In this document: positions 11,499-20,234 of the stretch, one piece after another
Layout: each line of letters starts with the position of its first letter
Numbering within the stretch: position 1 is the first letter of the stretch
Virus record (IMG/VR): IMGVR_UViG_3300048839_000454
Span: 1-37,914 of that record
Source of the DNA: a virus
Length of the DNA: 37,914 bases
Strand: one strand, 5' to 3'
Position numbers and translations under genes: made by a program
The notes under the pieces: generated by a model
Told to the model about the DNA's origin: nothing
Databases searched by the model: none
The model's input: only the letters and a program-made list of their open reading frames with translations

Positions 11499-12539
11499 AT
11501 GCACGCCACACCCGCATCCTGGCAGACGTTGCAGCGTATCTTCCTCGGCCTTGGAGCCGTAGGACTTCTGATCTCGTGCGCCATGACCTTCAAATTCGGC
11601 TACGCCATGAGCTGGCTGCACGCCGTTGCGCTTGTGACCGTCACCGTCATGGCCGCCTTCATTTTCCCGGCCAAGCGCTTCCTGCGTGAGTTCGGCGCTA
11701 TCGGCCCGGCCCGCATCGTCGGAATCCTTGGCGTGTTTTTCATCGCGCTCGAATTCTACTCGCATCTTGGCTATACGGTTGGTATGCGCAACAAGGCAAC
11801 CCTTGAGGCGACCGTACAGACCGCCGCCTACAAGAACACCCAGGATGCTCTCGAGAGCGAAAAAACCAATCTGGCCTTCTGGCGCAAACAGCTCACCGAC
11901 TTGAAACAGCAGAACGCCTGGACCGCTACGGTAACGGCAGACGGCCTGCGCGCCAGCCTGGAAGCAGCCGACAAGAAGATCGAACTGGAAACCCGCCGCG
12001 GCGGCTGCAAGCGCAAGTGCCTCGTGCTCATGGAAGACAAGGCCAATCTCGAGGCCCGCATCGCCACGGCCGAAAAGGTCGAAGACCTCTCCAAGCGCAT
12101 CGAAGCCACACAGCGCATTCTGGACGGCAAGACCGAAAAGGCCGTTACCGTGAAGGCCGGGTTCTCAGCCGCATCCGCGCAAACCGACTGGATGGGTAAG
12201 ATCTATCTGCTTGGAACCGGAACGGACGCCAAGGACGCGCTTAACCCTGACGACGTGACTTTGACCGTTACGGACATTGTGATCGGTTTCTTCATCGCGC
12301 TCGGAGCGACCATGCTGCCGACAACGGCGTTTTTCTTCGCCTTCTTCGGCATCAAGACCGAGGACCCCGTTGCCGTCTCGCCTTTGAAGCCAAAGATCGT
12401 TGCGACGGGCGCTTCGCAGCCTTCAGGCGGCGTGCTGCACAACCATGTGTCGATCAGCGATGACCGCGCCATCCGGGAGCTTAAGGAAATGCTGGCGAAG
12501 ATGAAAACCGCCGTGCAGCCCGCGTTGGCGTCGGCTTGA
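11499..12539 (+). CDS. Membrane protein with central coiled coil
   Basis: A 346-residue protein. Three hydrophobic spans lie in the first 105 residues (IFLGLGAVGLLISCAMTF, AVALVTVTVMAAFIF, RIVGILGVFFIALEFY). A long helical region, about residues 105-250, carries a CKRKC cysteine pair. A fourth span (VIGFFIALGATMLPTTAFFF) and a 60-residue polar tail follow. The architecture is the same as the protein at 9558-10592, except that this one lacks the DNA-binding-like end. GGAG precedes the ATG. First gene of the late block; the function is unknown, possibly envelope modification or superinfection control. Confidence 0.75.
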   Translation: MHATPASWQTLQRIFLGLGAVGLLISCAMTFKFGYAMSWLHAVALVTVTVMAAFIFPAKRFLREFGAIGPARIVGILGVFFIALEFYSHLGYTVGMRNKATLEATVQTAAYKNTQDALESEKTNLAFWRKQLTDLKQQNAWTATVTADGLRASLEAADKKIELETRRGGCKRKCLVLMEDKANLEARIATAEKVEDLSKRIEATQRILDGKTEKAVTVKAGFSAASAQTDWMGKIYLLGTGTDAKDALNPDDVTLTVTDIVIGFFIALGATMLPTTAFFFAFFGIKTEDPVAVSPLKPKIVATGASQPSGGVLHNHVSISDDRAIRELKEMLAKMKTAVQPALASA

Positions 12540-12544
12540 GAGGC

Positions 12545-12712
12545 ATGAAGATGGACATCAATCAGGCCCTGGCCCCGATCCGCCCGATTGCCGCGCTGAT
12601 CGGCACGCTGCTCATCATCGCGGGGCTTGCCAAGTTCTTCGGCGTCAACATCCCCATCGGCGGCGGCGGTTTAGAGATCGCCGTTGCTGGATATTTGCTC
12701 AAAGGTGTCTGA
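12545..12712 (+). CDS. 55-residue membrane protein
   Basis: MKMDINQALAPIRPIAALIG, then TLLIIAGLAKFF and a second hydrophobic stretch after a Gly-rich loop (GGGGLEIAVAGYLL). Six bases after the previous stop. The two short spans would suit a holin or a pilot protein, but it is far from the lysis genes and that is only a possibility. Confidence 0.62.
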   Translation: MKMDINQALAPIRPIAALIGTLLIIAGLAKFFGVNIPIGGGGLEIAVAGYLLKGV

Positions 12713-12715
12713 CAT

Positions 12716-13126
12716 ATGGCGCTGAAATACTCCGTCACCGTCCGCAATGCCCGCTTGGATGCCATCGAAACCACCATCGGCACCAGCGCCATCCTCAAAA
12801 TCAGGACCGGCGCGCCGCCGGCCAATTGTGCTGCAGCAGATTCCGGCACCGTGCTCTCGACCGTCAACCTGCCGTCCGACTGGATGGCGGCGGCTGCCAG
12901 TGGTGAAAAGCTGAAAAGCGGAACATGGGAAGATACATCGGCTGACGCGACAGGCACGGCGGAGCATTTCAGGATCTATGACAGCGGCGGATCGACCTGC
13001 CACATCCAGGGCACCGTCACGTCCGTGGCGACAGGTACGGGCGACATGCTGGTTGACAATGACGCCTTCGCGGCGGGCCAGAACTTCACCGTGTCGAGCT
13101 TCAAGATTACGAGCGCGAACGCCTGA
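12716..13126 (+). CDS. Phage structural-type protein, 136 aa
   Basis: Beta-rich, with LRTGAPP-type start (ILKIRTGAPPANCA), NLPSDWMAAAASGEKLKSGT, then EHFRIYDSGGSTCHIQGTV and a C-terminal AAGQNFTVSSFKITSANA. This pattern is common in small virion-associated proteins of tailed phages next to tail appendage genes. It overlaps the tail-fibre gene by one base (TGATG). Exact role unknown. Confidence 0.68.
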   Translation: MALKYSVTVRNARLDAIETTIGTSAILKIRTGAPPANCAAADSGTVLSTVNLPSDWMAAAASGEKLKSGTWEDTSADATGTAEHFRIYDSGGSTCHIQGTVTSVATGTGDMLVDNDAFAAGQNFTVSSFKITSANA

Positions 13127-14823
13127 TGCCGGTTCCGAAGAACCTCGTCTGGGAGCAATCTTCAAGCACCGGGACCGGCAACAAGACGCTTGTCCGGTAC
13201 GGCGGTTTTGCCCGTGTCTCGGAGGCGTTCGGTACCGGCGATGCTGGATCGGCCAATCCGGTTCTGTTTTTCGCCAACAAGGACGCCACGTCGGCGGAAT
13301 GGGAAGTCGTTCAGGGCTACATGTCGGATGCGAACACGTTCGTGCCCGGCACGGTGCTGGCCAGCTCCAACGGCGGCAGCGCGGTCACGTTCACGGCGGG
13401 GACGAAATACGTCACCAATGACGTTCCGGCAGCCTATCAGGTTTATTTAGACAGTAATGCCGCGTCGCCGCCAACCAATGACGGGGCTGCGCTTGGCAGA
13501 GCCACGGTCTCGTGGTCTGACCTTTACTTGGCATCTGGCGGGCAGATAAATTGGAACAACAGCACCGCTTACCTTTACGAGAGTTCCGGCAATCTGATCT
13601 GGAACGGCGGCGACTTTGACATGCGCAAGACGGGCAGCAGTCCCGCTCTTGTCACAGCACGTCAGGATACACACGCCACAGGCATCGCGGTTGGTTCGCT
13701 CTATCACAAGGGCAGAAACAGCGGCGGAACGGCGAAGACCTACGCGATCACGCAGGGCTATTGCGACGGCAATACGCCTGGAAGCGAAAACGGCTCCCTG
13801 CACTACCAAATTATGAAGGCCGGTACGGTAACGGATGTCGTCACGATGAGCGGTACGGCGTACATGCCGACGACAAGTGACGGGATGACGTTAGGATCGA
13901 CTACCAAAATGTGGTCGGACCTGTTCTTGGCGTCGGGCGGCGTCATCAACTGGAATAACGGAGACGTTACGGCGACCCATGCGGCCAATGCGTTGAGCTT
14001 TGCCGGAGCGGCTTCGGGTTATAGCTTTGACGCCGTTTTGACGCCATCGTCCAATGATGGTGCGGCGCTCGGTGCGAGCGGAACGGCTTGGAGTGATGTC
14101 TTCCTGGCGAATGGAGCGGTCATTAACTTCAACGCCGGAACCTACACTCTCACACAAAGCGGGTCCAACCTAGTCACAAACGGGGGCGTGTATTTAAACA
14201 ATAGCACAGCGGCCTACAGCGGCGTGGTGGGCTGGTCGCTCACAACATCGGGGAGCGGGCATTGTTCCGTGTCTGCCGCACCGGCTTTTTGGGCAAACAG
14301 AAATACGAGTGACGGTGTTATCGTTTATTTACTACAGGACGGCACGACTGAAGGGTCTATCAGCGTCAGCGGCACGACCATCACTTACGGAGCATTCTGC
14401 GGCTCGCACTGGTCGCAGCTATCGGACGGCGGTATTCTCGACATTCCGCGCGGAACAATCGTGGAGACTATTGACGATATGTGCTCTTGGCCGGGCGAGG
14501 AAAACGACCAGCTTGCTAGGTTCAAGGTCTCCGACACACCCGGAAGCTCGCGCGTCTATGGCGTCTTCCTGGATTGGCACGCCGAGGATTTAGATAGCAA
14601 CGACGCTATGATTGCGTCGCTTGGTGCTTATCTCGTGCGCATTGCATATGGCGTAACGGTGCAACGCGGTGATCTTATCGAAAGCAATGGTGACGGCTGT
14701 GGCCGCGTGCAGGCTGACGACATAGTCCGCACTAGGACCGTATGCAAAGTCACCAGCAACCACATTATCGAGACGTATTCAGACGGCAGCTATCTCGTGC
14801 CGTGCGTTCTTTATTGCGGATAA
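13126..14823 (+). CDS. Tail fibre / appendage protein with repeated strand module
   Basis: A 565-residue protein. The N-terminal 100 residues repeat the style of head-binding domains (LVRYGGFARVSEAFG). Three modules of about 30 residues near residues 117, 250 and 307 share ALG...WSDLYLASGGQINWNN, typical of trimeric beta-stalk fibres. The C-terminal domain (SHWSQLSDGGILDIPRGTIV, ending GSYLVPCVLYCG) matches an end I recall from other phage fibres, possibly of the intramolecular chaperone/peptidase G2 type. Likely receptor-binding or branch fibre. Its position upstream of terminase is not the P22 order. Confidence 0.75.
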   Translation: MPVPKNLVWEQSSSTGTGNKTLVRYGGFARVSEAFGTGDAGSANPVLFFANKDATSAEWEVVQGYMSDANTFVPGTVLASSNGGSAVTFTAGTKYVTNDVPAAYQVYLDSNAASPPTNDGAALGRATVSWSDLYLASGGQINWNNSTAYLYESSGNLIWNGGDFDMRKTGSSPALVTARQDTHATGIAVGSLYHKGRNSGGTAKTYAITQGYCDGNTPGSENGSLHYQIMKAGTVTDVVTMSGTAYMPTTSDGMTLGSTTKMWSDLFLASGGVINWNNGDVTATHAANALSFAGAASGYSFDAVLTPSSNDGAALGASGTAWSDVFLANGAVINFNAGTYTLTQSGSNLVTNGGVYLNNSTAAYSGVVGWSLTTSGSGHCSVSAAPAFWANRNTSDGVIVYLLQDGTTEGSISVSGTTITYGAFCGSHWSQLSDGGILDIPRGTIVETIDDMCSWPGEENDQLARFKVSDTPGSSRVYGVFLDWHAEDLDSNDAMIASLGAYLVRIAYGVTVQRGDLIESNGDGCGRVQADDIVRTRTVCKVTSNHIIETYSDGSYLVPCVLYCG

Positions 14824-14832
14824 TCTAAGCCC

Positions 14833-15249
14833 ATGATCGGCGGCTACGTTGGCGGCATTGGCACCCCGCTCCACGTTGGAGACGGGATCACCGCGGCGCT
14901 CACCGTCACAGAGCAGCCAGACACCCTTGCATCTACGGGCATCCTGCCGGTCATTGCCGCTGCCGCCATCACGGAAGCAGATGACACGCTTTCAAGCGCA
15001 GCCGTCCTTCCTCTTGTGGCAGCGGCGTCGATCCTTGAAGACGGCGATACGCTTGATGCGCTCGGAGAGCTTGAAATCCTTGCAGCGCTTGGCGGCCTTG
15101 AGGATGATGACAGCTTGGTAGCAATGCTTTCCATGGTCGATCTCAGGCTGACAACGGTCAGGCCAAAACCAGGCGTTATCACATCGGCAATGGTCGCTGC
15201 ATCGCAGATAACGGCAGCGCGTACAACACATGTGCAGATAACAGCCTAG
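14833..15249 (+). CDS. Hypothetical protein with 25-residue internal repeats
   Basis: A 138-residue acidic, alanine/leucine-rich protein. A unit of about 25 residues, pattern hTEpDTLxSxxhLPhhAAA, recurs at roughly residues 25, 50 and 73 (VTEQPDTLASTGILPVIAAA; ITEADDTLSSAAVLPLVAAA; ILEDGDTLDALGELEILAAL). The end is polar. It lies between the fibre and terminase genes. I recognise no family; it could be a virion decoration protein. Confidence 0.6.
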   Translation: MIGGYVGGIGTPLHVGDGITAALTVTEQPDTLASTGILPVIAAAAITEADDTLSSAAVLPLVAAASILEDGDTLDALGELEILAALGGLEDDDSLVAMLSMVDLRLTTVRPKPGVITSAMVAASQITAARTTHVQITA

Positions 15250-15261
15250 GAGGGTAGAGAG

Positions 15262-15540
15262 ATGGCACCCCGGATCAAGATCCGGCACGACGAAAATACA
15301 AAGGCAAAGATCAAAGCAAGTCAGCTTGTTAACTTCCTTCAAAATCACGTGCTTACGGGAAATGATGTGAAGAAGACCCAGATCACCGCCGCTGTCGCCC
15401 TTCTCAAGAAGGTGTTGCCTGACCTCGCCACCGTTGATGGCACCATGAACGTCACCCATCGGCATGAGGATGTGTTGACCGAACTGGAAGCCGCAGCAAG
15501 TGAAGTGACGCAACAGCCAGACCATGACTCCTATCACTGA
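15262..15540 (+). CDS. Putative small terminase subunit
   Basis: A 92-residue protein. RIKIRHDENTKAKIKASQLV opens it, then NDVKKTQITAAVALLKKVLP, a helical DNA-binding-looking segment. It overlaps the large terminase start by 17 bases. Size and placement fit a TerS that recognises pac DNA and recruits TerL. It is much shorter than P22 gp3 and has no obvious similarity to it, so the assignment rests on context. Confidence 0.6.
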   Translation: MAPRIKIRHDENTKAKIKASQLVNFLQNHVLTGNDVKKTQITAAVALLKKVLPDLATVDGTMNVTHRHEDVLTELEAAASEVTQQPDHDSYH

Positions 15541-17095
15541 GCGCGAACTAAACCTGCGCCGCACGCTCAAAGGGGATTTCGAGGCTTATGCACGCGCCTG
15601 CTTGAAGATCCGTACTAAGTCTGGCGATGTGGAACCGTTCCGTCTCAACCGTTCTCAGCTCTATTTGCACCGAAAACTTGAGGATCAGCTTCGCACCAAG
15701 GGCCGCATTAGGGCTCTTGTGCTCAAGGGCCGTCAGGTTGGGATCAGCACGTATATTGGTGGCCGCTTTTACTGGAAGATCAGCCACAAGTTTGGGTTCC
15801 GCGCGTTTATCCTGACGCATCTCGACACGGCTTCAGACAATCTGTTCGGGATGGCCAAGCGGTTCCACGAATCTTGCCCTGGGATGTTCAGGCCGGAAAC
15901 TGGCAAAGCCAATGCCAAAGAGCTTTCCTTCTCCAAACTTGATAGTGGATACAAGGTCGCCACGGCTGGAAGCGCGGAAGTTGGCAGGTCTGAAACGATC
16001 CAGCTCTTCCACGGGTCAGAAGTTGCGTTCTGGCCTAACGCTCAGAACCATTCGGCAGGCATCCGACAAGCTATCGCCAACGTGGACGGCACAGAGGACA
16101 TTCGCGAAAGCACCGCCAACGGCATCGGCAATGCTTTTTATGCTGAGTGGAAAGCCGCAGAACGCGGTGACAGCGAGTATGAGGCCATCTTTATTCCTTG
16201 GTTCTGGCACGAGGAATATGTCAGGTCAGCGCCAGCCGATTGGACTCCGAGAGATGCTTGGAGCACTTACGCCAAATCCTACGACTTAACCCGTGATCAG
16301 CTTTATTGGGCTTGGGTTAAGAATAGAGATCTGGCGATTATTGCCGGCGGCACGGCTGACGAGCCCTGTTGGCAGTTCAAGCAGGAATATCCTGCCAACG
16401 CTGACGAGGCGTTTCAGACTTCAGGGGCGCAAGCATTCATTGAGCCGTCAGTTGTTCTTTCGGCACGCAAGGCCAATGCGGGCGGGTTTGGGCCAATCAT
16501 TCTTGGCGTTGACCCGGCGCGCGGCGGTGGCGACAAGACGGGGATTATCGACCGTCAGGGCCGCAGGATGGGACAGAACATCTGCAAGCGTCTCGACTCG
16601 AATGATTTGATGGCAACCGCTGGCGAGATTGTCCGCATCGTCAAGGACATCAAGCCGACCAAGGTTGTGATCGACACGACGGGGCTCGGAGCTGGACTAT
16701 ATGACCGGCTGAAAGAATTGCTTGGTGATTTTGTAGAGGGCGTGAACTTCGGCGCGAAAGCCTACGACACTGACCGCTATGCGAATCGGCGTGCGGAAAT
16801 GTGGGACTTGATGCGGCAATGGTTCGATGATCCAGCAGGCGTGCAGATACCGGATCAAGACGACTTGCAGGGTGATTTATGCAGCGTCATCCGAGGTCCA
16901 GGCGCAACGCGGTTCACTTCATCGGGCCAGCTTTTGTTGGAGCCCAAAGAGCACATTAAAGAGCGGCTGACGTTCTCTCCCGATCTTGGAGACGCCGCGG
17001 CTTTGACGTTCGGCATTGATTTGACTCAGCTAACGGCAACGAATTGGGACTTTGGAAACATTGGAAACCATCAAGGCCATTGGATGGGTGTGTGA
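15524..17095 (+). CDS. terL: Terminase large subunit
   Basis: A 523-residue packaging motor. The ATPase has a Walker A-like GRQVGIST (residues 69-76), a B-type EVAFW (from residue 166) and a coupling-type segment DIRESTANG. The nuclease has acidic residues at D330 (LGVDPARGGGDKTG), D384 (VVIDTTGLGAG) and D490 (DLGDAAALTF), the RNase-H-fold triad. It translocates DNA through the portal and cuts concatemers. The length is close to P22 gp2 (499). Start ATG 15524 overlaps the small subunit's stop. Confidence 0.95.
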   Translation: MTPITERELNLRRTLKGDFEAYARACLKIRTKSGDVEPFRLNRSQLYLHRKLEDQLRTKGRIRALVLKGRQVGISTYIGGRFYWKISHKFGFRAFILTHLDTASDNLFGMAKRFHESCPGMFRPETGKANAKELSFSKLDSGYKVATAGSAEVGRSETIQLFHGSEVAFWPNAQNHSAGIRQAIANVDGTEDIRESTANGIGNAFYAEWKAAERGDSEYEAIFIPWFWHEEYVRSAPADWTPRDAWSTYAKSYDLTRDQLYWAWVKNRDLAIIAGGTADEPCWQFKQEYPANADEAFQTSGAQAFIEPSVVLSARKANAGGFGPIILGVDPARGGGDKTGIIDRQGRRMGQNICKRLDSNDLMATAGEIVRIVKDIKPTKVVIDTTGLGAGLYDRLKELLGDFVEGVNFGAKAYDTDRYANRRAEMWDLMRQWFDDPAGVQIPDQDDLQGDLCSVIRGPGATRFTSSGQLLLEPKEHIKERLTFSPDLGDAAALTFGIDLTQLTATNWDFGNIGNHQGHWMGV

Positions 17096-17394
17096 AAGAG
17101 ATTAGCGAGGCCGCGCTGCTCACGATCATGAAGGCGTATCCCAACGCCAAGGTTGAAGATAGAGACGGTGCGCGCGTTGTCGTTTGGCCCATGTACGACT
17201 TCGAGACAGACCGCTCATGGATTGAAGAGCGCAAGATTGTCGAAACGGCTGAAACATCTCAGGGCATCATTCCCATAATGAATGTTCGGGAAGGCGCTAA
17301 GTTCAATCCTGGCGGTGAACCAAGGAAGGGGCCGCTTGGCCAGCTTTACAGGATCATCGGCTATACGCCGCCCAAAAAGGACGATGCCGGCTGA
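17092..17394 (+). CDS. Hypothetical protein between terminase and portal
   Basis: A 100-residue protein starting at GTG 17092, GTGA-overlapping the terminase stop. It has KEISEAALLTIMKAYPNAKV and beta-like VVVWPMYDFETDRSW. The last part is Gly/Lys-rich. It overlaps the portal ATG by one base. The same small gene often sits here in related phages, but I cannot assign a function. Confidence 0.68.
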   Translation: MKEISEAALLTIMKAYPNAKVEDRDGARVVVWPMYDFETDRSWIEERKIVETAETSQGIIPIMNVREGAKFNPGGEPRKGPLGQLYRIIGYTPPKKDDAG

Positions 17395-19352
17395 TGGAGG
17401 ATATAGTTCGAGAAGCCCGCGAGGCGCTTGCCGTCAGTTCTGAATTTGACCGCGACAACCGTCGCGAGGCAATGGAAGATCTGCGCTTTGTGGCCGGCTT
17501 TCACTGGACCGATGCAGCCCGCGCCGAACGTGGCCGCCGCCCTATGATCACGATCAACAGATCTGGCCAGTTTCTGCGCCAGGTGTCAAACCCGATCCGG
17601 CAGAATATGCCGACGATCAAGGTTGAACCCGATGGCGATGACGACAGCGATATGGCTGAAATTGCCAACGGCCTATTCCGTCAGATTCAATACAACTCGT
17701 CAGCATCGCACGTTTACGCCAGTGCCGTTGAGCACATGGTTGCCGCTGGAATTGGCTGGTTTCGCATTGTGACAGACTACAAGGATGAAGAGAGCTTCGA
17801 TCAGGAAATTATGATCAAGCGCATTTTCAATCCATTGTCTGTGTTTCCAGATCCGTCCGACTTAGAGCCGGCGCGCTCGAGCATGGGCTATTGCCTTGTC
17901 AGCGAGATTTGGCCGCGCGAAGCCTTCAAGAAGAAATGGCCCGGAAAGAGCCAGAACAGCATTGAGAGCCCGCCAGAGACGGCAACGAATTCGTCAGGAA
18001 TTACCTGGGGCTCAACGGACACCGTGCGCGTGGCTGAGTTCTGGAAGCGTACCGAAGTCCCAATTACAATTGCCAAGCTGAAGACAGGCGAAACGGTGAA
18101 CATCACCGACATGCCGAAAAAGCAGCTTCAGATGCTTAAAGAGATGGGTCTTATTGCTGGAACGCGCCAGAGCAAGACCCACAAAGTTACGATGACGCTT
18201 GTTTCTGGTGATGACATTCTCGAAGAAACCTATGAGTGCCCTTGCCGCTGGATACCGATTATTCCGGTGATCGGCGCTGAAGTGCCGTTGGAGCAGGGCG
18301 TCTATCGCCATGGGCTCATCAGGTTCCAGCGTGAGCCGCAGCAACTTCATAACTATTTCATGTCTGTGGCTGCTGAAAGTTTAGGCCAGCAGCCCAAATC
18401 GCCCTATCTGGCAACGCCAAAGCAGATCGGCAAATACCGCTCGCTGTGGGACAACGCCAATACATCGTCGACGCCGTACCTGCTTTATGAGCCCGACAAG
18501 GACACGCCGAACGGGCAGCCGACACGCATTGCGCCGCCGCCGCTTCCAACAGGTCTGATCCAGATGGCGCAAATGCTGGCCGACGATATGAAGGCGACCA
18601 CGGGCATTTACGATGCGGCGTTGGGCAACAAATCCAACGAGACGAGCGGCGTGGCCATCGGGGCGCGCGTTGAGCAAGGCAACCAAGCCACATTCCATTT
18701 CACAGACAACTTAGAGCACAGCCTTGAGCACGCGGGGCGCATCATGCTTGATATGATGCCGAGGGTTTACGACAGCCAGCGCACGTTGCGGCTAATGGGC
18801 GAGGACGGGACCGAAACGGAAACCGAGATCAACGCGCCATCTGTATCGTATGACGGACAGCAGATGATCTCGAACGACATGACGCAGATGGGCTTTAAGT
18901 CCGTTCGCGTGATCATGGGGCCGTCGTATGCCTCAAAGCGGCAGGAAGCCATTCAGCAGTTGACGCAGCTTATCCAGGCCATGCCGCAGCTTGGCCAGAT
19001 CGCAGGCGACATCATTGCCCGCAATCTGGACGTTGACGGCGCGGAAGAAATCGCCAAGCGCGCCAAAATGATGCTTCCTCCTGGAATGCTTCAGATGGAG
19101 CAAGATGGCGGAGAAGGCGGTCAGCCCGCCATGCCGCCACAGCCGCCGCCAGACCCTCTGGCTGAGATGCAGCAGCAGGGTCAGGCACAGGCCATGCAGT
19201 TTGAACTTGAGAGCGCGCAAGCCAAGGCCGAGCAGGAAAAGGCCAAGGTGGAGCAGGAGAAGGCGAAAGCCGAGGGCGCGCATATCGACAATGCGTTGAA
19301 GTTGAAGAAGTTGCGTGAACCGCAGGTCGAACCCGGCCAAGCTGGATTTTAA
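17394..19352 (+). CDS. Portal protein, P22 gp1-like
   Basis: A 652-residue protein with the P22-portal layout: the opening (REAMEDLRFVAGFHW, then RPMITINRSGQFLRQVSNPI) and a domain with RIFNPLSVFPDPSD near residue 145. Mid-protein, QREPQQLHNYFMSVAAESLG and ATTGIYDAALGNKSNETSGV are its best-known stretches. A Gln/Ala/Lys-rich helical tail (EQEKAKVEQEKAKAE) could form the barrel. It forms the dodecameric ring through which DNA enters. Slightly shorter than P22's 725 residues. Confidence 0.93.
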   Translation: MEDIVREAREALAVSSEFDRDNRREAMEDLRFVAGFHWTDAARAERGRRPMITINRSGQFLRQVSNPIRQNMPTIKVEPDGDDDSDMAEIANGLFRQIQYNSSASHVYASAVEHMVAAGIGWFRIVTDYKDEESFDQEIMIKRIFNPLSVFPDPSDLEPARSSMGYCLVSEIWPREAFKKKWPGKSQNSIESPPETATNSSGITWGSTDTVRVAEFWKRTEVPITIAKLKTGETVNITDMPKKQLQMLKEMGLIAGTRQSKTHKVTMTLVSGDDILEETYECPCRWIPIIPVIGAEVPLEQGVYRHGLIRFQREPQQLHNYFMSVAAESLGQQPKSPYLATPKQIGKYRSLWDNANTSSTPYLLYEPDKDTPNGQPTRIAPPPLPTGLIQMAQMLADDMKATTGIYDAALGNKSNETSGVAIGARVEQGNQATFHFTDNLEHSLEHAGRIMLDMMPRVYDSQRTLRLMGEDGTETETEINAPSVSYDGQQMISNDMTQMGFKSVRVIMGPSYASKRQEAIQQLTQLIQAMPQLGQIAGDIIARNLDVDGAEEIAKRAKMMLPPGMLQMEQDGGEGGQPAMPPQPPPDPLAEMQQQGQAQAMQFELESAQAKAEQEKAKVEQEKAKAEGAHIDNALKLKKLREPQVEPGQAGF

Positions 19353-19366
19353 ATCAAGAGGACATT

Positions 19367-20206
19367 ATGAGCGATAACTTGCCGGCAGGCCAAGAGGCCA
19401 GCCAGGAATCCGTCGCGTCTCCGGTTACGACGCAAACAGCAGGAGAGACGACCCCGCAGGCTGGAAAGCCCGCCGGAGATGAAGGCGACCAGCCGACATC
19501 GGATGCCGCTTCTGATGAAAGTCAGTCGCAGGAGGACCAGCCTAAGACGTGGAAAGAAAAGCGCCAGGAGCGCAACCGTCAGCGGTGGCAGGAATACAAG
19601 GAAGCAAAGGCAATCATGCCCGCGCGCCTTGCTGCCCTTGAAAACGAGGTTGCACGCCTTCGCGGCGCAACGGCACCAGACTTCAGTCAGATTCAAGACC
19701 CGACTGAAGAACTTGCGGAGCGAACTGCCTGGAAAGTCCGGCAGCAGAACGCAAGCGAGGCCGAAGCGCGGTTGACATCGGAACGCCATGCGGCAGCGGC
19801 GGAAACCAACGCCAAGCTCGCGGCGGCATGGGCGGAATCTGTTGAGGATGCGCGAACACGTATCCCTGACTTTGATGCCGTCGTGACCGATAAAACGCCG
19901 ATCCACGAACGCGCGGTGCCCTTTATCGTGGAAAGCGAAAAGAGCGCCGAAGTTGCCTACTGGCTGGGAAAAAATCCGAAAGAGGCGGCTGACCTTTATA
20001 GAAAGTTCGACTCTGCGCCTGCGCAAGCCCTGATGGAGCTTGGAAGGATCGAAGCGCGGTTATCTGCGCCAGAGCCCAAGCGCGTTTCAACCGCCCCCAA
20101 GCCTGCCAGAACCCTGACAGGCGGCCCCGCGCCGCTAGCCTTCGATGGGTCCAAAGCAGGCGTTGGTGACATGCAAGCCTGGCTCAAGAAAGCAGGCGTC
20201 ATCTAA
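19367..20206 (+). CDS. Capsid scaffolding protein (gp8-like)
   Basis: A 279-residue acidic, Ala/Glu/Gln-rich protein lying between portal and coat, where P22 gp8 (303 residues) is found. The first 65 residues are disordered and acidic; then helices (KEKRQERNRQRWQEYKEAKA, ARLAALENEVARL) and a C-terminal segment ending GDMQAWLKKAGVI, a short helix-type end as used by scaffolds to bind coat. Sequence identity to gp8 is not visible; context and composition support the call. Confidence 0.78.
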   Translation: MSDNLPAGQEASQESVASPVTTQTAGETTPQAGKPAGDEGDQPTSDAASDESQSQEDQPKTWKEKRQERNRQRWQEYKEAKAIMPARLAALENEVARLRGATAPDFSQIQDPTEELAERTAWKVRQQNASEAEARLTSERHAAAAETNAKLAAAWAESVEDARTRIPDFDAVVTDKTPIHERAVPFIVESEKSAEVAYWLGKNPKEAADLYRKFDSAPAQALMELGRIEARLSAPEPKRVSTAPKPARTLTGGPAPLAFDGSKAGVGDMQAWLKKAGVI

Positions 20207-20234
20207 CGGGGCTCTCTTAACCGGAGCTACTTAA

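Noticed and set aside
11232-11765. 177-residue minus-strand ORF in the late leader
   Set aside because: Crosses the hairpin-rich region and the start of the membrane gene; low-complexity composition and no ribosome site.
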